Shown here piece after piece: positions 44,120 to 55,849 of a stretch of DNA of 64,000 nt. The stretch comes from Ectobius pallidus (taxonomy: Eukaryota > Arthropoda > Insecta > Blattodea > Ectobiidae). Made by a program: the position numbers and the translations under genes. Position 1 is the first letter of the stretch. Each line of letters starts with the position of its first letter. The notes below the pieces were generated by a model that was not told the DNA's origin, searched no databases, and saw nothing but the letters and a program-made list of their open reading frames with translations. The DNA is taken from positions 18,004,129 through 18,068,128 of the forward strand of contig CAXKWD010000006.1 of assembly GCA_964059195.1 (NCBI GenBank). Direction: 5' to 3'.

Positions 44120-46060
44120 GCTTAAAAGGCCCAGCGTCGCCCAGGTTTTGTATTTTTCGTGTAATTCAAAATTAAAGTATGGAGGATAATTTATTTCCAA
44201 GCTGTAAGTCCTTAAAAAGGTATCTGGAGTTTGAAGCGAAGAATATATCAAAATATCCCCTCAGAAAAAGCTAGATATGGCTTTTATCGCTCATACAGGA
44301 CTTAGATTTTTACACACCATGCCTGGTTAAAGATAAAATAATAACAAACAGAAAATCCGGTAACATAGCATTTTACTCTTTTTACGGGATATTTTATTTC
44401 CATTTTCATATTGCCATGGAACCGTTTCTGGCTAAAAAAAAAAGAAAATCAATATCATTTTCACGCATTCTTGCCCACATATTGCGTACATAGGACTAAA
44501 AATGTTCCATCCCTATTTCTCAATTAATAAAAAGCCTACAGCGATGAATAATGAATCAGTGGATAGAATTTTTTGCCGACTTCTGATATAGTATTACTCG
44601 CTACTCATCGTTGGCACAAACTCTGGCTGAGACGACTTAAAAATGCTGTCCCCACAGTACGACATCTTATTATTCATAAAAATGAGAAGTGAGAAAATGA
44701 TATTCTTCATGAGAGAAAGTTATGTGATGCATCACGTGCATTTAGTTACGTGAATATTCAATTACAGACATATTATATCAATAGCCTCCCTAATTATAAT
44801 TGAATGTTGTTGATGTGTTCCGCCTATATACCACTATATAATAACAACGCTCAGCTGGAGTCTACATGAGGTAAGGAGCAATTAATTAACAACACGTGTT
44901 ATTGAATTTGATTTTTGTTGTGTTCTTCTAAAAGTATTTTATTATATTAGATGTAGTCTATCACATAATCATAAAATATTAAAATAAACATTGAGCTCAA
45001 TGTGCTGTCAAAAATTATTAGATATTTACAATAATTAGTAATAAAATTGTGAAGTTATCCTTGTCACAATATTTAAAATATGAATTAAAATTAACATATA
45101 TGAAATTTAAACTGGTAAAATATTCTGATACTTGTCAATTGTTTTAAAATATCACACAGATGTCTGTGTATGTCAAAAAATAATAATAATTGTATTCGTG
45201 TATACTACACATCTTCAAGCATCCAAGATATACAAGAATGAATGGCCAATAATTGAGAATAATATAACTGAAAAACTTCATAAAGAAATCGAGAAGAAAT
45301 ATTGTACATTGAAAACCACGAATACAATTATTATTATTTTTTGACATACACAGACATCTGTGTGATATTTTAAAACAATTGACAAGTATCAGAATATTTT
45401 ACCAGTTTAAATTTCATATATGTTAATTTTAATTCATATTTTAAATATTGTGACAAGGATAACTTCACAATTTTATTACTAATTATTGTAAATATCTAAT
45501 AATTTTTGACAGCACATTGAGCTCAATGTTTATTTTAATATTTTATGATTATGTGATAGACTACATCTAATATAATAAAATACTTTTAGAAGAACACAAC
45601 AAAAATCAAATTCAATAACACGTGTTGTTAATTAATTGCTCCTTACCTCATGTAGACTTCAGCTGAGTGTTGTTATTATATAGTGGTATATAGGCGGAAC
45701 ACATCAACAACATTCAATCTAATTATACCACTGGAAAATATGAAGCTAATTAACTCCCTAATTATAATTGTTTGCTAAAGTCCAGTAAAATTCAGCTGCC
45801 AATGTCCTGTGTGAACACAAAAAAAAATGTTGCCTTGAGAACAGAATTGCATTTGATGACTTCAGTGTAATATTTTCATAAACGATGTCCCTAATTTTCT
45901 TTCTACTGGTCACATCGACGATCTCAGAAACTATAAATCTTTCCCGGACATCGCGGACCATTTTGCAAAAAATTGCACGTAAATCGGTCCAGTATCTATT
46001 TATCCATGAAATACATACTAGCAATAAAGCTATGTATAAACGATTAACTGAACGTGCAAT
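44120..46060 (+). repeat. Dispersed repeat A, copy 2, with nested palindrome
   Basis: Same ordered blocks as 6470-8130. It is interrupted between the TCTCTAATTAT-type and the GTGTGAACAC block by the palindromic insertion at 44803-45753. Comparison with copy 1 gives the empty site. Confidence 0.65.
44786..45770. mobile_element. Palindromic (foldback) insertion, 17-bp direct repeats
   Basis: The direct repeats CTCCCTAATTATAATTG at 44786-44802 and 45754-45770 bracket an insertion absent from the other copy of repeat A. Inside, arms of about 400 bases (44803-45200 and 45317-45719) are reverse complements with only a few mismatches near the outer ends. The 116-base spacer is 45201-45316. A short unique stretch (45720-45753) follows the right arm. 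No known transposon protein is encoded; the mirrored frames at 45132-45347 arise from the symmetry. The class is unknown. Confidence 0.85.
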
Positions 46061-47199
46061 TTCATAACGATGTTACATGAACGTGATTTTATCTTCTATG
46101 TAAGGCTGTACTCACACTACAAAGTGTCACTCTTGATTCGTGTAAGAAGTAAATATTCTATTGCATCATCATTCCGGGAACTAAAGCGTCAAGCACTGAA
46201 CATTTGATTTGGATTCCCTCAGAGGATTCCACTAAGCAAACAGAGCATTGTTCATACAATAACGTAACTTCTGCCTTGCTAAGATTATATCAACACCACT
46301 CCTGTGTTTGTCAAGCCAAGGAAGGCATTTAGCTAAAACTGCTATTCCTGCCTAAATCGGGAGAACTGTGAGTTTACATGGGATACAAATTAGTTTTCCT
46401 AGACTCACTCGTATGCAGAAACGAAGCAAGAACTTCGTGAACGAATGTGTATTGGTACAATTCTTTTGTGTGCAAGCAATTAAAATGCCGAAATCAAATT
46501 ACCTACGGCTTTAATAATGTGATAAATATGGAAGAGATATTAAAGTTTGGAAGGAAAGATTAAATTCTCTACCATGTTTAAATATGAAATGACAATAACT
46601 AGTAGCCTAAGTAGACTTATAAATGGAAGGACATTGTAACAGAAAGAAACATAACGAATATGTAGAAAGGATCTCAACAGCAATTATGATATAAATTCCG
46701 AAATGAAAATATCATAAGGATTTATGTAATATGATTTGAGGAAATACACTTGAACGAGCCAAATTTTAGAGCATTTTTGGAGAAATGCACGGAACACCAC
46801 GATCCAAGAGAGTCGATAGTCGTAAAGGCTATTTAACTACCTGCTACAAGTGTTCAAAGGCCAGTATTATAAGAGTATCAACGGTAATAAATTATGGTTC
46901 AGTTGACTAACTGCACTGGCGAGAAATTTTCGTTTACGTCCGACACTCTAGAGAAAGTAATAAGGTAGTAGAAGTATTGAATTTATTTGTTATAATGCAT
47001 ATTGCTTTTTTGTGTTTAAAATAATGACATTTTACAATTGGGAATTTTACAGTTCTCGAGAGGATTCAAAATATTTTCTTACTCGTAGGTATGAAATTGT
47101 CCACTTCTCTGAATTGTTAAAGGGTAACTAAAGTCACTGTGTGAAGCCCATGTGAAAGGCTGGTAATGCGAATAAACATTTTCCTGTAAAATTCATTTA
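46061..47199. other. Non-coding, nothing recognised
   Basis: No open frame, RNA or repeat boundary that I can support. Confidence 0.4.
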
Positions 47200-47375
47200 G
47201 GCCTAACCTTTATTGTTCCACGTCTATTACGAGTGACGTAATGATATCATAACAATACTCAATTCGAAAGTTATTTTCATTATATGACATCGGTGTGGTA
47301 TTACTATCAATTACAAAACGATCTTGAGACCTTGAAAAAAACTTTTTAATAAATAACCTACATTTAGAATGTCCC
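47200..47375 (+). repeat. Dispersed repeat B, copy 1
   Basis: Shares ordered blocks with 53100-53290: CTTCATTAT/TTCATTATATGACAT, GGYGTGGTATTRAT, GATCTTGAGACCTTGA, and ATAAATARCCTACATTT. It overlaps the end of a LINE ORF1 remnant. Confidence 0.5.
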
Positions 47376-47767
47376 TATCTACAACTGAGATATCTTTATT
47401 CACAAAAATATCACTTCCTTCTAACATCTTCGATCTCTTTCTCATTCTTCTCCCCAGCCTCTTTCCAACTCGAAATGCTTCGGTCACTTCCAATCTTCAT
47501 CTTGTTCTCCAGAATATCCTTAACCTCCTGCAAAGGCCATATTCCTCGTCTCTCCTCCACTCCTGTAAACACTAGATTGAATGTCCGATATCCTTTCTCC
47601 AGCCTCTCAACTCTGTTCCTCAGATTTTCCACTTCTCTCCACATTCCTTTAAGCTCTTCTCTGATCTCGATCTGAACTTCTTTCGCCGCCACGTTGATTT
47701 TGTTCCCCAATCGATTTTGCATGCCATCCAGCCTCATTTTGAAAGTGATGTAATATGGCATAAACAA
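47311..47767 (-). pseudogene. LINE ORF1 fragment (coiled coil + RRM-like)
   Basis: The minus-strand frame 47411-47767 has a charged heptad-like coiled coil (RLGNKINVAAKEVQIEIREELKGMWREVENLRNRVERLEKGY) followed by FNLVFTGVEER...EVKDILENKMKI. The matching continuation is in another frame at 47311-47493 (VTEAFRVGKRLG...SDIFVNKDIS). That order is of an L1/I-type ORF1 RNA-binding protein. One frameshift separates the halves and the RT ORF is absent. Confidence 0.65.
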
Positions 47768-48763
47768 TAAATAACTTTCAATGCGATTTGGAAAATGTAT
47801 AAGGTACGTAATTTCTAGTAGCTCCTATTAGCTACCACCCGTTTCTGTGCCCGATTTAACCTGTAGGGACCTCAACACGCTACTGTAGGACGCACAACAA
47901 CATGTACAGGTTAATTCACATTTTACACTTGGGTTTCATCTCTCATTTAACTTGTGACTACTATCTGCTCCATGCCGCAAGATCTGAAATTTCCTGACTA
48001 TCATTCTCAGTTTATTAGTTCAGAAAAACGACAAATGCCTGTGCAATGTAACAAAATAGTCTAAGCAACGATCGCAATTATAAAATATCAAAACTATCTG
48101 AAAGAGAAATATAATATTTGTGGGAATCATACTACAGAAGAGGCCACTCACTTTGTCGTGGACGTTCATTATTTATACAGGACACGAGAAATAAGAGATG
48201 AATGATGTCTCTACACCTAGTGTCTAATCTTCCTTAGGGTTCGAACAAGACGCAGCTTGGTTGGTCCCCTTCCTGGTCGCTACGCTGCTGAGCCAAGCGC
48301 CGGGCATGAAGTGTGTATGCGCAAGACGCAGCCTGGTCGCTTAACTGGCAGGTCGCATGTTATGGATTAAGTTTCTGAATTATCTCCTTTTTGATTTTCA
48401 TTTCTTTATTATTATATTCTCATTCATAAGGTTTTGAAGACACAGAAGGCAATGGGAATGCATTTATGAATTTAAACTCATTACAGGAAGCTTCATCAAA
48501 ATTAGTTACATGTAAAATATTTCACAAGAGTATTTCACTGTTTCACAGAGTTACTAAATTGAATGTGTATTTTATAGTAAATTTAATGCTTACAGCTTTT
48601 CTTCAAAAAAGTTTTCGTTGTAAACCCAATATTTTAAGTGCTAAGATACAAAGTTCGCCGAAAAAGTGGCGTAAAAACGTTTTCGGCAAACAAAGTATAT
48701 TTTTGGCAGGGAATATACATTTTTTAAACAGTTTGAGATGGAGAACCAATGTATGGATAGAAA

Positions 48764-48765
<2 letters not shown>
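47768..48765. other. Non-coding with inverted motif pairs
   Basis: GAACAAGACGCAGCTTGG at 48243-48260 has an exact inverted partner at 49232-49249. GCGCAAGACG near 48319 and GGTCGCATG near 48352 have inverted partners near 49293-49320. This suggests a decayed inverted-repeat element of about 1 kb, although the order of pairs is not that of simple TIRs. Confidence 0.4.
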
Positions 48766-48797
<32 letters not shown>

Positions 48798-48822
48798 GTT
48801 ATTATTGTTATTATTGTTTTCT
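48766..48822. repeat. (ATT)n microsatellite
   Basis: ATT repeated about 19 times with a few GTT variants. It creates spurious poly-Leu and poly-Asn frames. Confidence 0.9.
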
Positions 48823-50732
48823 TGAGTTGGTGTGACCATTGTATTCAGTCTTCAGAGCACAAGAAGACAATAAAACGAACACACTTAACCCCGCAACACG
48901 AAAATTAACATAATATAAAATTATTAGGTTACTATAAATTATACAAAAAACTGAATACAAACCATACAAGTCACCCTCGCCATACTAGTCATGGTAGCCA
49001 TGAATGTTCTCTACAATCCCTTCACTGAGTAGTAACAATATTTATTTTGGTGGTCTGAGCCGATTACAAAGGTTAACTTATAAACAGTCCTTTGTTTGTG
49101 TAGCGATTGCGTAAGTATACAAGTACAACGCCTGAATCTAGACTACACGCTAGCGGCTGGTCGCATGAAAAAAGAGACCTAGCAATCTACCAACATACTG
49201 CGGCCTGACCAGATGGCTGGCAAGATACCATCCAAGCTGCGTCTTGTTCACTCTCGTAAGAAGACATGACTTCATTCTTCCTGCTGCCTGCGGCATGCGA
49301 CCATCCCGGTTCCGTCTTGCGCGTACCCTTAGGCTCCTATGATGTTGAGAGTTCTTTCAGAACACTAGTCCAGATCCCGAACGATGCCACGCTATTGACT
49401 CCGCAACTGAAGAGGCACATTATTAGTAGGGCCCTGATTTATTGGTGAAATAAAATGGCTGATTTCGGTGTTAACTTCCTTCTATTTCGGTGGGTATTTC
49501 GTGAAATAAATTACTTATAGGCTAATACATTGGGAACATTGAACAATGATAAACTTTACTTCTTTATTTACATGAACTAACACCCCCCTCCCATTTCTAT
49601 ATTATTCTGCCCTTGTATGAACTGAAGTAACTTTCTATTTAGGCATGATTAGTGTTATTATTCAAATATAATGACGAGAAATAATATCGTAATTTCTACT
49701 AAACACCATCATATAGCCATTTGCAAACAGAAGTGCCAACCATACCACTGTGGATAAAAGACGAAATCTGTTGATTACAAGTGACAAACATTCTACACTC
49801 TTCTGCTGTAATCGATCATAGGCATCGCTAACTTGGCAAAGATATAGCACGAAAGGAGTGTACTCAACAGTACAAACCAGGTCACAGACAATCTTTGCGT
49901 AAATTCTGCAATCTTTGTAATTGATCACAAATATCGATAGTTCGGTAAATCTACGACAGCCACAGGAACAGAAGAAAAAAAGCTTGCTGCTAAGAAATAA
50001 AAAATACAGTACACCAAAACACAATATTGTGATTTTAAGGCACATTTTCGTGCTCATTTCTCACTTTACAGACAGAAGGGGCATATTTCGCGCTTATAGA
50101 CACATTTCGCGGAATCGAGTAAATTTCGCGATATTTCGTGGATTCAATTTCGTTCATATTGGTAGTTTAAGCATATAAAAGCTAAATAGGCCTATAGCTA
50201 AGGGAGGTTGTTTTATAAAATTTCGCGCTTATCGTTGTTACCAAAAAAATGCGGCCCCTAATTATTAGCTATTCCCAAAGCCCAGAACTATTATGTGCCA
50301 CTACGCATGCGTCGTACATAAGTTCACTCTTCAGACAAACCTTTTGGGAATTATGAATGAAACTTCTGGAGAGTCATGAGTGTTATTAAATTGATCGCAT
50401 TGTTGTTCCATAGTTTCTAATCTAAGTGCAAACTCTCTGTTTCTCATTCTGAATACCAAACATGTTTATTGAATAGGTTTGTAAGTTTCGAATATGCAGA
50501 CATATTCAAATAAGAAAAGTGTAATAAATATATTCAAATATTACAGTGCGCAACAGGATGGAATCAAGAAATTATGATTGAAAGTGGGAGTTCGGAACCA
50601 TATGAAAATACCATCAAACAATATCCAGACATCCGGAGAATAATAATAAAGTAACTTTCCATAGATCCGTTTACAGAAACAAAACACAATTTTCAGTAAA
50701 TAGTTATTACAGCATACACAGCCAGTGTTCAG
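48823..50732. other. Non-coding, nothing recognised
   Basis: Contains the right-hand inverted motifs mentioned for 47768-48765. Frames at 49662-50178 on both strands overlap each other and show no known motif. Confidence 0.4.
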
Positions 50733-50879
50733 CTATTTTTCAACATATTCACCATCAGAATCGAGACATTCGTCATACCGTGGGACCAACTTTTTAATAC
50801 CTGTGTAGTAGAAGTCTGCCACCTTGGATTTGAACCACTGTGTAACAACCTTCTTCGCCTCTCTGTCATTATTTGTCAT
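50733..50879 (-). pseudogene. mariner transposase, C-terminal fragment
   Basis: 48 residues ending at a normal-looking stop: WFKSKVADFYYTGIKKLVPRYDECLDSDGEYVEK. This is the C-terminal end of mariner transposases (...GI..LV.RYDKCL...G.YVEK). The catalytic part upstream is missing and a Harbinger fragment adjoins instead. Confidence 0.8.
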
Positions 50880-50987
50880 TTCGTGAGGTGTAGTTATGAT
50901 ACAATTAATCAAAATGTATTATGCTTAAATTTATTAGTCACGTAAAGAAATGCTAAATTTATCAGTGTTAATAATCCGCATGTTAGA

Positions 50988-51184
50988 TTATTCCATTTTT
51001 TCAGATACAGCTGTAATTAGCTTACTTACAGTACTCTGATCAACTTTTATGCCGGGTTGGAATCCCAGATCGCACAAAAATTTAGAAAATACCACCATCC
51101 TCTTTTGTGAAGACAAAGCTCTGCTTCTTCGTCTTGTTTTGTGAGTTCCTCCAAGAAAATGAGCAGCAATTTCCTTAAAACTAT
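50988..51184 (-). pseudogene. PIF/Harbinger transposase fragment
   Basis: The minus frame reads FKEIAAHFLGGTHK...LSSQKRMVVFSKFLCDLGFQPGIKVDQSTVSKLITAVSEKM. The QKRMVVFSKF...DLGFQ...DQSTVS pattern is the helix-turn-helix region before the catalytic domain in HARBI1-like transposases. About 65 residues remain. No catalytic residues are present. Confidence 0.75.
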
Positions 51185-52502
51185 TCGGTTAACTAGATCT
51201 TTATAATATTATATAATCTCCATTTCTCCGTTATTTCGAGCATCATAAATTGATCATTACTCTGAAGTACATGGTGGTGAGTCTGCTACTGACCAACCTT
51301 TCCATATCGAAAGCATAATAAGGTTAGCGTCACCTGAAGCAAAGGATATCTTTCTTTTTATTCATAACATCAGAAGTGGAAAGTTAAGCTCCGCTTTATT
51401 CATAACGCACATTATTTATCGAGGTCCGTTCAGAATTTCGTATATTTATCTACAAGTGTGTTTCTTATGCAATCATGACCAAACACTTTGTTCTGTCTTC
51501 TTCCAATTCGGTATAAATGTTCCTTGAGGACGCCAAAACGAAGTTTGTGTAAGGATTTTTAGATTTTGGTTCCGTTTCAAGATGTGACCGTTTTAAGTTT
51601 CAGTTTTATGTAAAATTACGGTTGTTTGAACGATTCTAGCCGAACAATTCCGCTTGGAAACAATGTTCTCTTGACGAGCATGACATCATTACTTATAACT
51701 AGTAATAACTAGCAGTTCTGCGAACAATAGACCTCGCGTCTACAGTGAATCTGATTTATATCGGTTAAATGGCGTGGAAAATGAATCCTTATATTATACA
51801 TAAGTCAAGAAACATTCATGTCATGTTAGTCGTGACTGCGTAAAAACAGACGATAGACGATATGCCGGTGAACGATTAGGGGTACCTACATAAAAAAATG
51901 TTCTGAAATAATGTTGTACTGTAGGAAATGTTGCACTCTAATGTGGTAGTAGTCTTCCATCTTTACAGCTGCAACCGTTTAGTTAGGATGTACATGTACA
52001 TTACATGAAGCGGAACCATTGTAATGGCCAACCGATTTCAAATTTAATTAAAGTATAAAAATTCCCACACATAAGTCGTGTTTAACCTTTTCATTTCTAT
52101 TTAGCTATATAGGCTATGCTCGAATTCTATCCACGCCTTTATCTATGACAACCAACTATTCCAATAAAACTTTCTACATTGAATTCAACTTTATTAACCC
52201 GCAAATGTAACTTGATGAATCCACAAATTCAGCTCTGAACAGCTTAATGACTTCAAGGAACTATTAAGTCAAATTTAGAAGAAAATCTAACGTGTAATAA
52301 AAAAAAAATGAATAGATTTAATCGTAATTTTTATTTTCTGCTCATCAATGACTATTCTGCCGCACTAAAATAGAAACAAATATTTAAAAACATCTTTCTC
52401 ACAGAAGAGCCCCCATATGTAAACTCGCAAGGCAAATTAACATTAAGAAGTTGGGTGCTACTAGATCAAACCCCATCTCTCCAACACGGTATACATATGG
52501 TA
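51185..52502. other. Non-coding, nothing recognised
   Basis: No supported feature. Confidence 0.4.
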
Positions 52503-52510
52503 GTTATCAT

Positions 52511-52985
52511 TAGGCTTTAAAACTTAGTGCCCGAACACACAGAGGGAGTTGATTCCGGTTACCAACAACCTGAGTATAGGGGGTGGGGGTTGATTGCGTA
52601 GGCTGATAAGACAGTAGCTGATAGCAGTACTGAGAAGTGAATGCGCTTGTGGTACGGTGCCTCTCAAATTGGTCAACAGTGTACCTTGTCATTGTGCGTG
52701 TTTATACGTGTTCGGCATGCCGAAAGTAAAGTGTTCTAAAACGCAAACATATATTGAAACATTTGGGAGGGACTATTATACACAAACAGGAGAAAGTATC
52801 GTTTTGCATGCTTGTAATGTTAGTTTAGATAATGAGAAGTTATTTTGTGGTCTTCCTATATCTGTATTTCGGTTTGTTTACTATCACGTGAACTAGCATA
52901 TGATAGCTAGGGCATACGCCGAGCAAAGTCTGTACGGTACGGTTGCTGTTAACATATTCGATCGGGCACTAAGTTTTAAAGCCTG
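52511..52985 (+). mobile_element. Short hAT element retaining a BED/CGGBP1-like N-terminus
   Basis: 475 bp with 24-base inverted ends (AGGCTTTAAAACTTAGTGCC and its complement, one mismatch at the outermost base). It is flanked by perfect 8-bp duplications GTTATCAT at 52503-52510 and 52986-52993. Most of the transposase is deleted. Confidence 0.9.
52717..52896 (+). pseudogene. hAT/CGGBP1-like N-terminal remnant
   Basis: From the internal Met of the frame that opens at 52657: MPKVKCSKTQTYIETFGRDYYTQTGESIVLHACNVSLDNEK. The pattern FG..YYT..GE....HACNV.L.NEK matches the start of CGGBP1-like hAT proteins, but the first Cys of the zinc finger is replaced. The stop at 52894 precedes any catalytic region. 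It may keep some DNA-binding ability or be inert. Confidence 0.5.
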
Positions 52986-52993
52986 GTTATCAT

Positions 52994-54770
52994 CTAAACT
53001 AATTTATCTTTCATTATACTAGTGCAGAAACAATTCTTGGCAGCAACTAAGGTAACATGTTTCTTTAAGCGAACCGGTTATATAGGATTGTTATTAATTT
53101 TTTCTACCAAAGGCTACTATTATACGCTTATGACGTGTGATGTAGCAGTGTCATAATTATATTCATTTCGAAACCTATCTTCATTATGGCATTGGCGTGG
53201 TATTGATTATTATGGAACATGGAAGGATCTTGAGACCTTGAGGGTAACATCTGTAAACTGCATAATAAATAGCCTACATTTTAAATAAAATCAATTCTGT
53301 TCGTGTTAAATTTAATATCATACTAAAATGAATTAATTTCGTGTAGTCGAAATCCGTTGGTTAAAACAAAATACCAAAAGGAAGCTTCGATTTCACCGAC
53401 GACATGAGCTACCATCTATCATAGAAGACAAGAAGTACAACCATCTGATACGAAGATCATGGCGTGCTGAAACGTGACCGTTTGTTTGAGTGAATCTAAA
53501 ATCTGAAAACTTAAACTTTAAACTAATTATGGTCAAACATAAACAGTGTATGGTAACGGTAATTAAGATACTCGTATGAAAATGAGGAAACTCGCGTCAT
53601 TCGTTTCATAAACGTACTCGACACTTAATAAATTTCATTAAAGTTGGTTGAAAAATGTACTATAATGCCTCTGAAGCCTTGATGACAAAGCGAGTGAAAT
53701 TAGGTTTGAGAAGTTTCTTCTGCGTAGAGGAGAGAATCCTCACCCTTCTGTGATTTAATGGACTGGCTTCCACTGTGACGAGGAATTCTCTGAATAGCCT
53801 TCATATAACAATGCCGTAGTCGAGGCTGGAGTGTATTCCACTTGAAATTTCCAAAATGTACACTGTCTGTCTCACTTGTTGATGCAGTTCAGTTTGGAGT
53901 GATGAAACAGAACAGCGTAAGTTAAGCACTCTCAAACTTCGTGTTGTGACGTCATTATGTTTAACTGGACAGCTAACAGGGGCTGATAACTGCTACACGA
54001 ACTGTACAGTAGATTTCAAACAGAATCTAATGTGACACACACAACATTCTATTCTTTTCATGTTCCAACATAGAATAAGTGGCCACATTGTGGAAGTGAG
54101 TATTCAGTTATCTAGCCCTCATTCAAAACCATGTTATTTGTGAGGCAAGTGTTAAAAGGCAAATATGAAATCGTTCCCGAGATGGTAGCCGGAAGACAAC
54201 TCCTATGAAAGAGTTTCAAATACATTTTTTATATATTAATAAATTCACTTTGTACAAAAACTTTGTCAGATCATTATAGCCGTTTCCGAGATAATTGAAA
54301 AAAAAGTTTTCTTCATGTAACTGGTAGCAAAAGTGACGTGGAATCTTAAGGGTATATGTACGTTTGTAGTTTATGATTTTTTTATTTAAAGCACTTAAAA
54401 ATTGTGCTGAGTTTTCTGCTCCCATTAATATACAGTTTATATAGTTTTATAAATTATTTGTACGATTTAAATGGACATTTGATATGTTTGCTCACTCTGA
54501 GCCACGCCCTTGTAAATGCCCAATGCAAATGAAACACTGAAACGTTCATAACTTATTTTTCTATTAAGATTTTTGAATAGGGTAAGTTTTATTCTGCTTA
54601 GTGCTACCATCTCCAGGAATAACTGGAAAGTAGCAACAAGCTGCAATGTATCGACAATTATCGATTTTTGTGTGTTGATTGTTAGTTGTTTACAAACTTT
54701 GGCTTGGAAAACATGTTTCTTTGTGTTTTGCACTGAAAGTAGTGATCCAAAGTTGTAAAATACGCTAATC
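52994..54770. repeat. Non-coding; dispersed repeat B copy 2 at 53100-53290
   Basis: The blocks listed for 47200-47375 recur here (GGCGTGGTATTGAT, GATCTTGAGACCTTGA, ATAAATAGCCTACATTT). The remainder has no recognised feature. The 101-residue minus frame at 54467-54772 has no motif. Confidence 0.45.
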
Positions 54771-54962
54771 ATGTCTAAATCTAAGAACCAGAAGCTGGGT
54801 TATGGTCGCCGTAAATTTTAAGGTAATCGCTTTACCAAGAATTATAGTGAAACTGTTGAAAGTACCAGTGTATGTTTAGCTGAAAAAGTCAGGTTACAAA
54901 AGTCAGCACATGCTAGTGCTTCAAAATTGAAACTGACAGATGTTAGTAGATACCAGTTTTAG
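54771..54962 (+). pseudogene. Possible Mutator-like transposase N-terminus
   Basis: A frame from ATG 54771 reads MSKSKNQKLGYGRRKF, a stop at 54819, then GNRFTKNYSE...ASASKL, ending at 54960. The RKF-GNRFTK...SKL pattern recalls N-termini of insect proteins with a Mutator-like transposase domain. Only about 60 codons and one internal stop, so the call is tentative. Confidence 0.35.
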
Positions 54963-55713
54963 TGGCAAGGTTAAGCACAAGTTTTGATTTATGATCAATT
55001 GCTGATTTCCAGTCGTTAATTTTTCGGAATAAAGTTCAATTTGTCAGTTTATTTAATATTAACTTAATATAGTGAAGCCAACTTTTCACTACTCTTAACC
55101 CACGTTAGCAAATTTCCTGCAAATTTGAAAAGGAGAATAATAATGATATCGTCAGCATAAACGCGTTAATATATATATAACAACTGTCTTTACTCCATCA
55201 TGATATATTTTTCCTAGGAATATTTTGTGCTTTATGCATATCCATAAATGTATTTTTACCCACTAGTTTTCAATTATTATGATTATTACTTTCAGTTGAG
55301 TTTTAATTATTATTATGTTTCGTTCCGTTGTATTCTGGTCAGATAAGATGGCCAACACTCACACATTTCTTTCTTCAATTTTTCCAAAGCACAGATCTGT
55401 CTGTTAAATTTGTAATGCCACCAGAGCTTTCCGTCTCATTGATCCATGCCGCAATTTATCAAAATAATTTTACAGTATATTTATTGCTCATGGTACGTTC
55501 TATAGTACGGATGTGTTCATGTTATTTCAGTACCGTTGTATTATTTATTTATTTATTTATTCATTCATTATATATTATGTTGAGAATATAACAGGCTCAT
55601 TGCCCGATTACCTTATTCTCTTATCTAATTACACTAGTTTTATAACACTAATATTATATGTTTAATGTTTTATGGAAATAAATTGTTACGCATATCTTGT
55701 TTACATTCCTATC
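54963..55713. other. Non-coding, nothing recognised
   Basis: AT-rich stretch; ATTT repeats near 55540-55570. Confidence 0.4.
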
Positions 55714-55800
55714 ATTTGTAGAATTATAAAACACTGTAGGCTTTCACGGCCGGAGTCAATATTAAGCACTTCTTTCGGGCTTGTAGGCCGTGGTCTATTT

Positions 55801-55849
55801 GACATTTCTGTGCCAAACGTTTCGTCCGCGACTGCGGCGGCATCCTCAG
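55801..55849 (-). ncRNA. Hammerhead-ribozyme-like motif, minus copy
   Basis: Same motif in the left arm, on the minus strand. It has one base fewer in helix II (GATGCCGC instead of GATGTCCGC), so the stem is shorter. One of the few differences between the arms. Confidence 0.35.

Noticed and set aside
45132..45347. Overlapping 67-70 residue frames on both strands
   Set aside because: Mirror images caused by the palindrome; the spacer peptide has no known motif.
48603..48839. Poly-Asn / poly-Leu proteins on both strands
   Set aside because: Produced by the (ATT)n microsatellite at 48766-48822; no other coding signal.
48243..49325. A defined TIR transposon
   Set aside because: Inverted motif pairs exist but their order does not give consistent termini and no target duplication was found.
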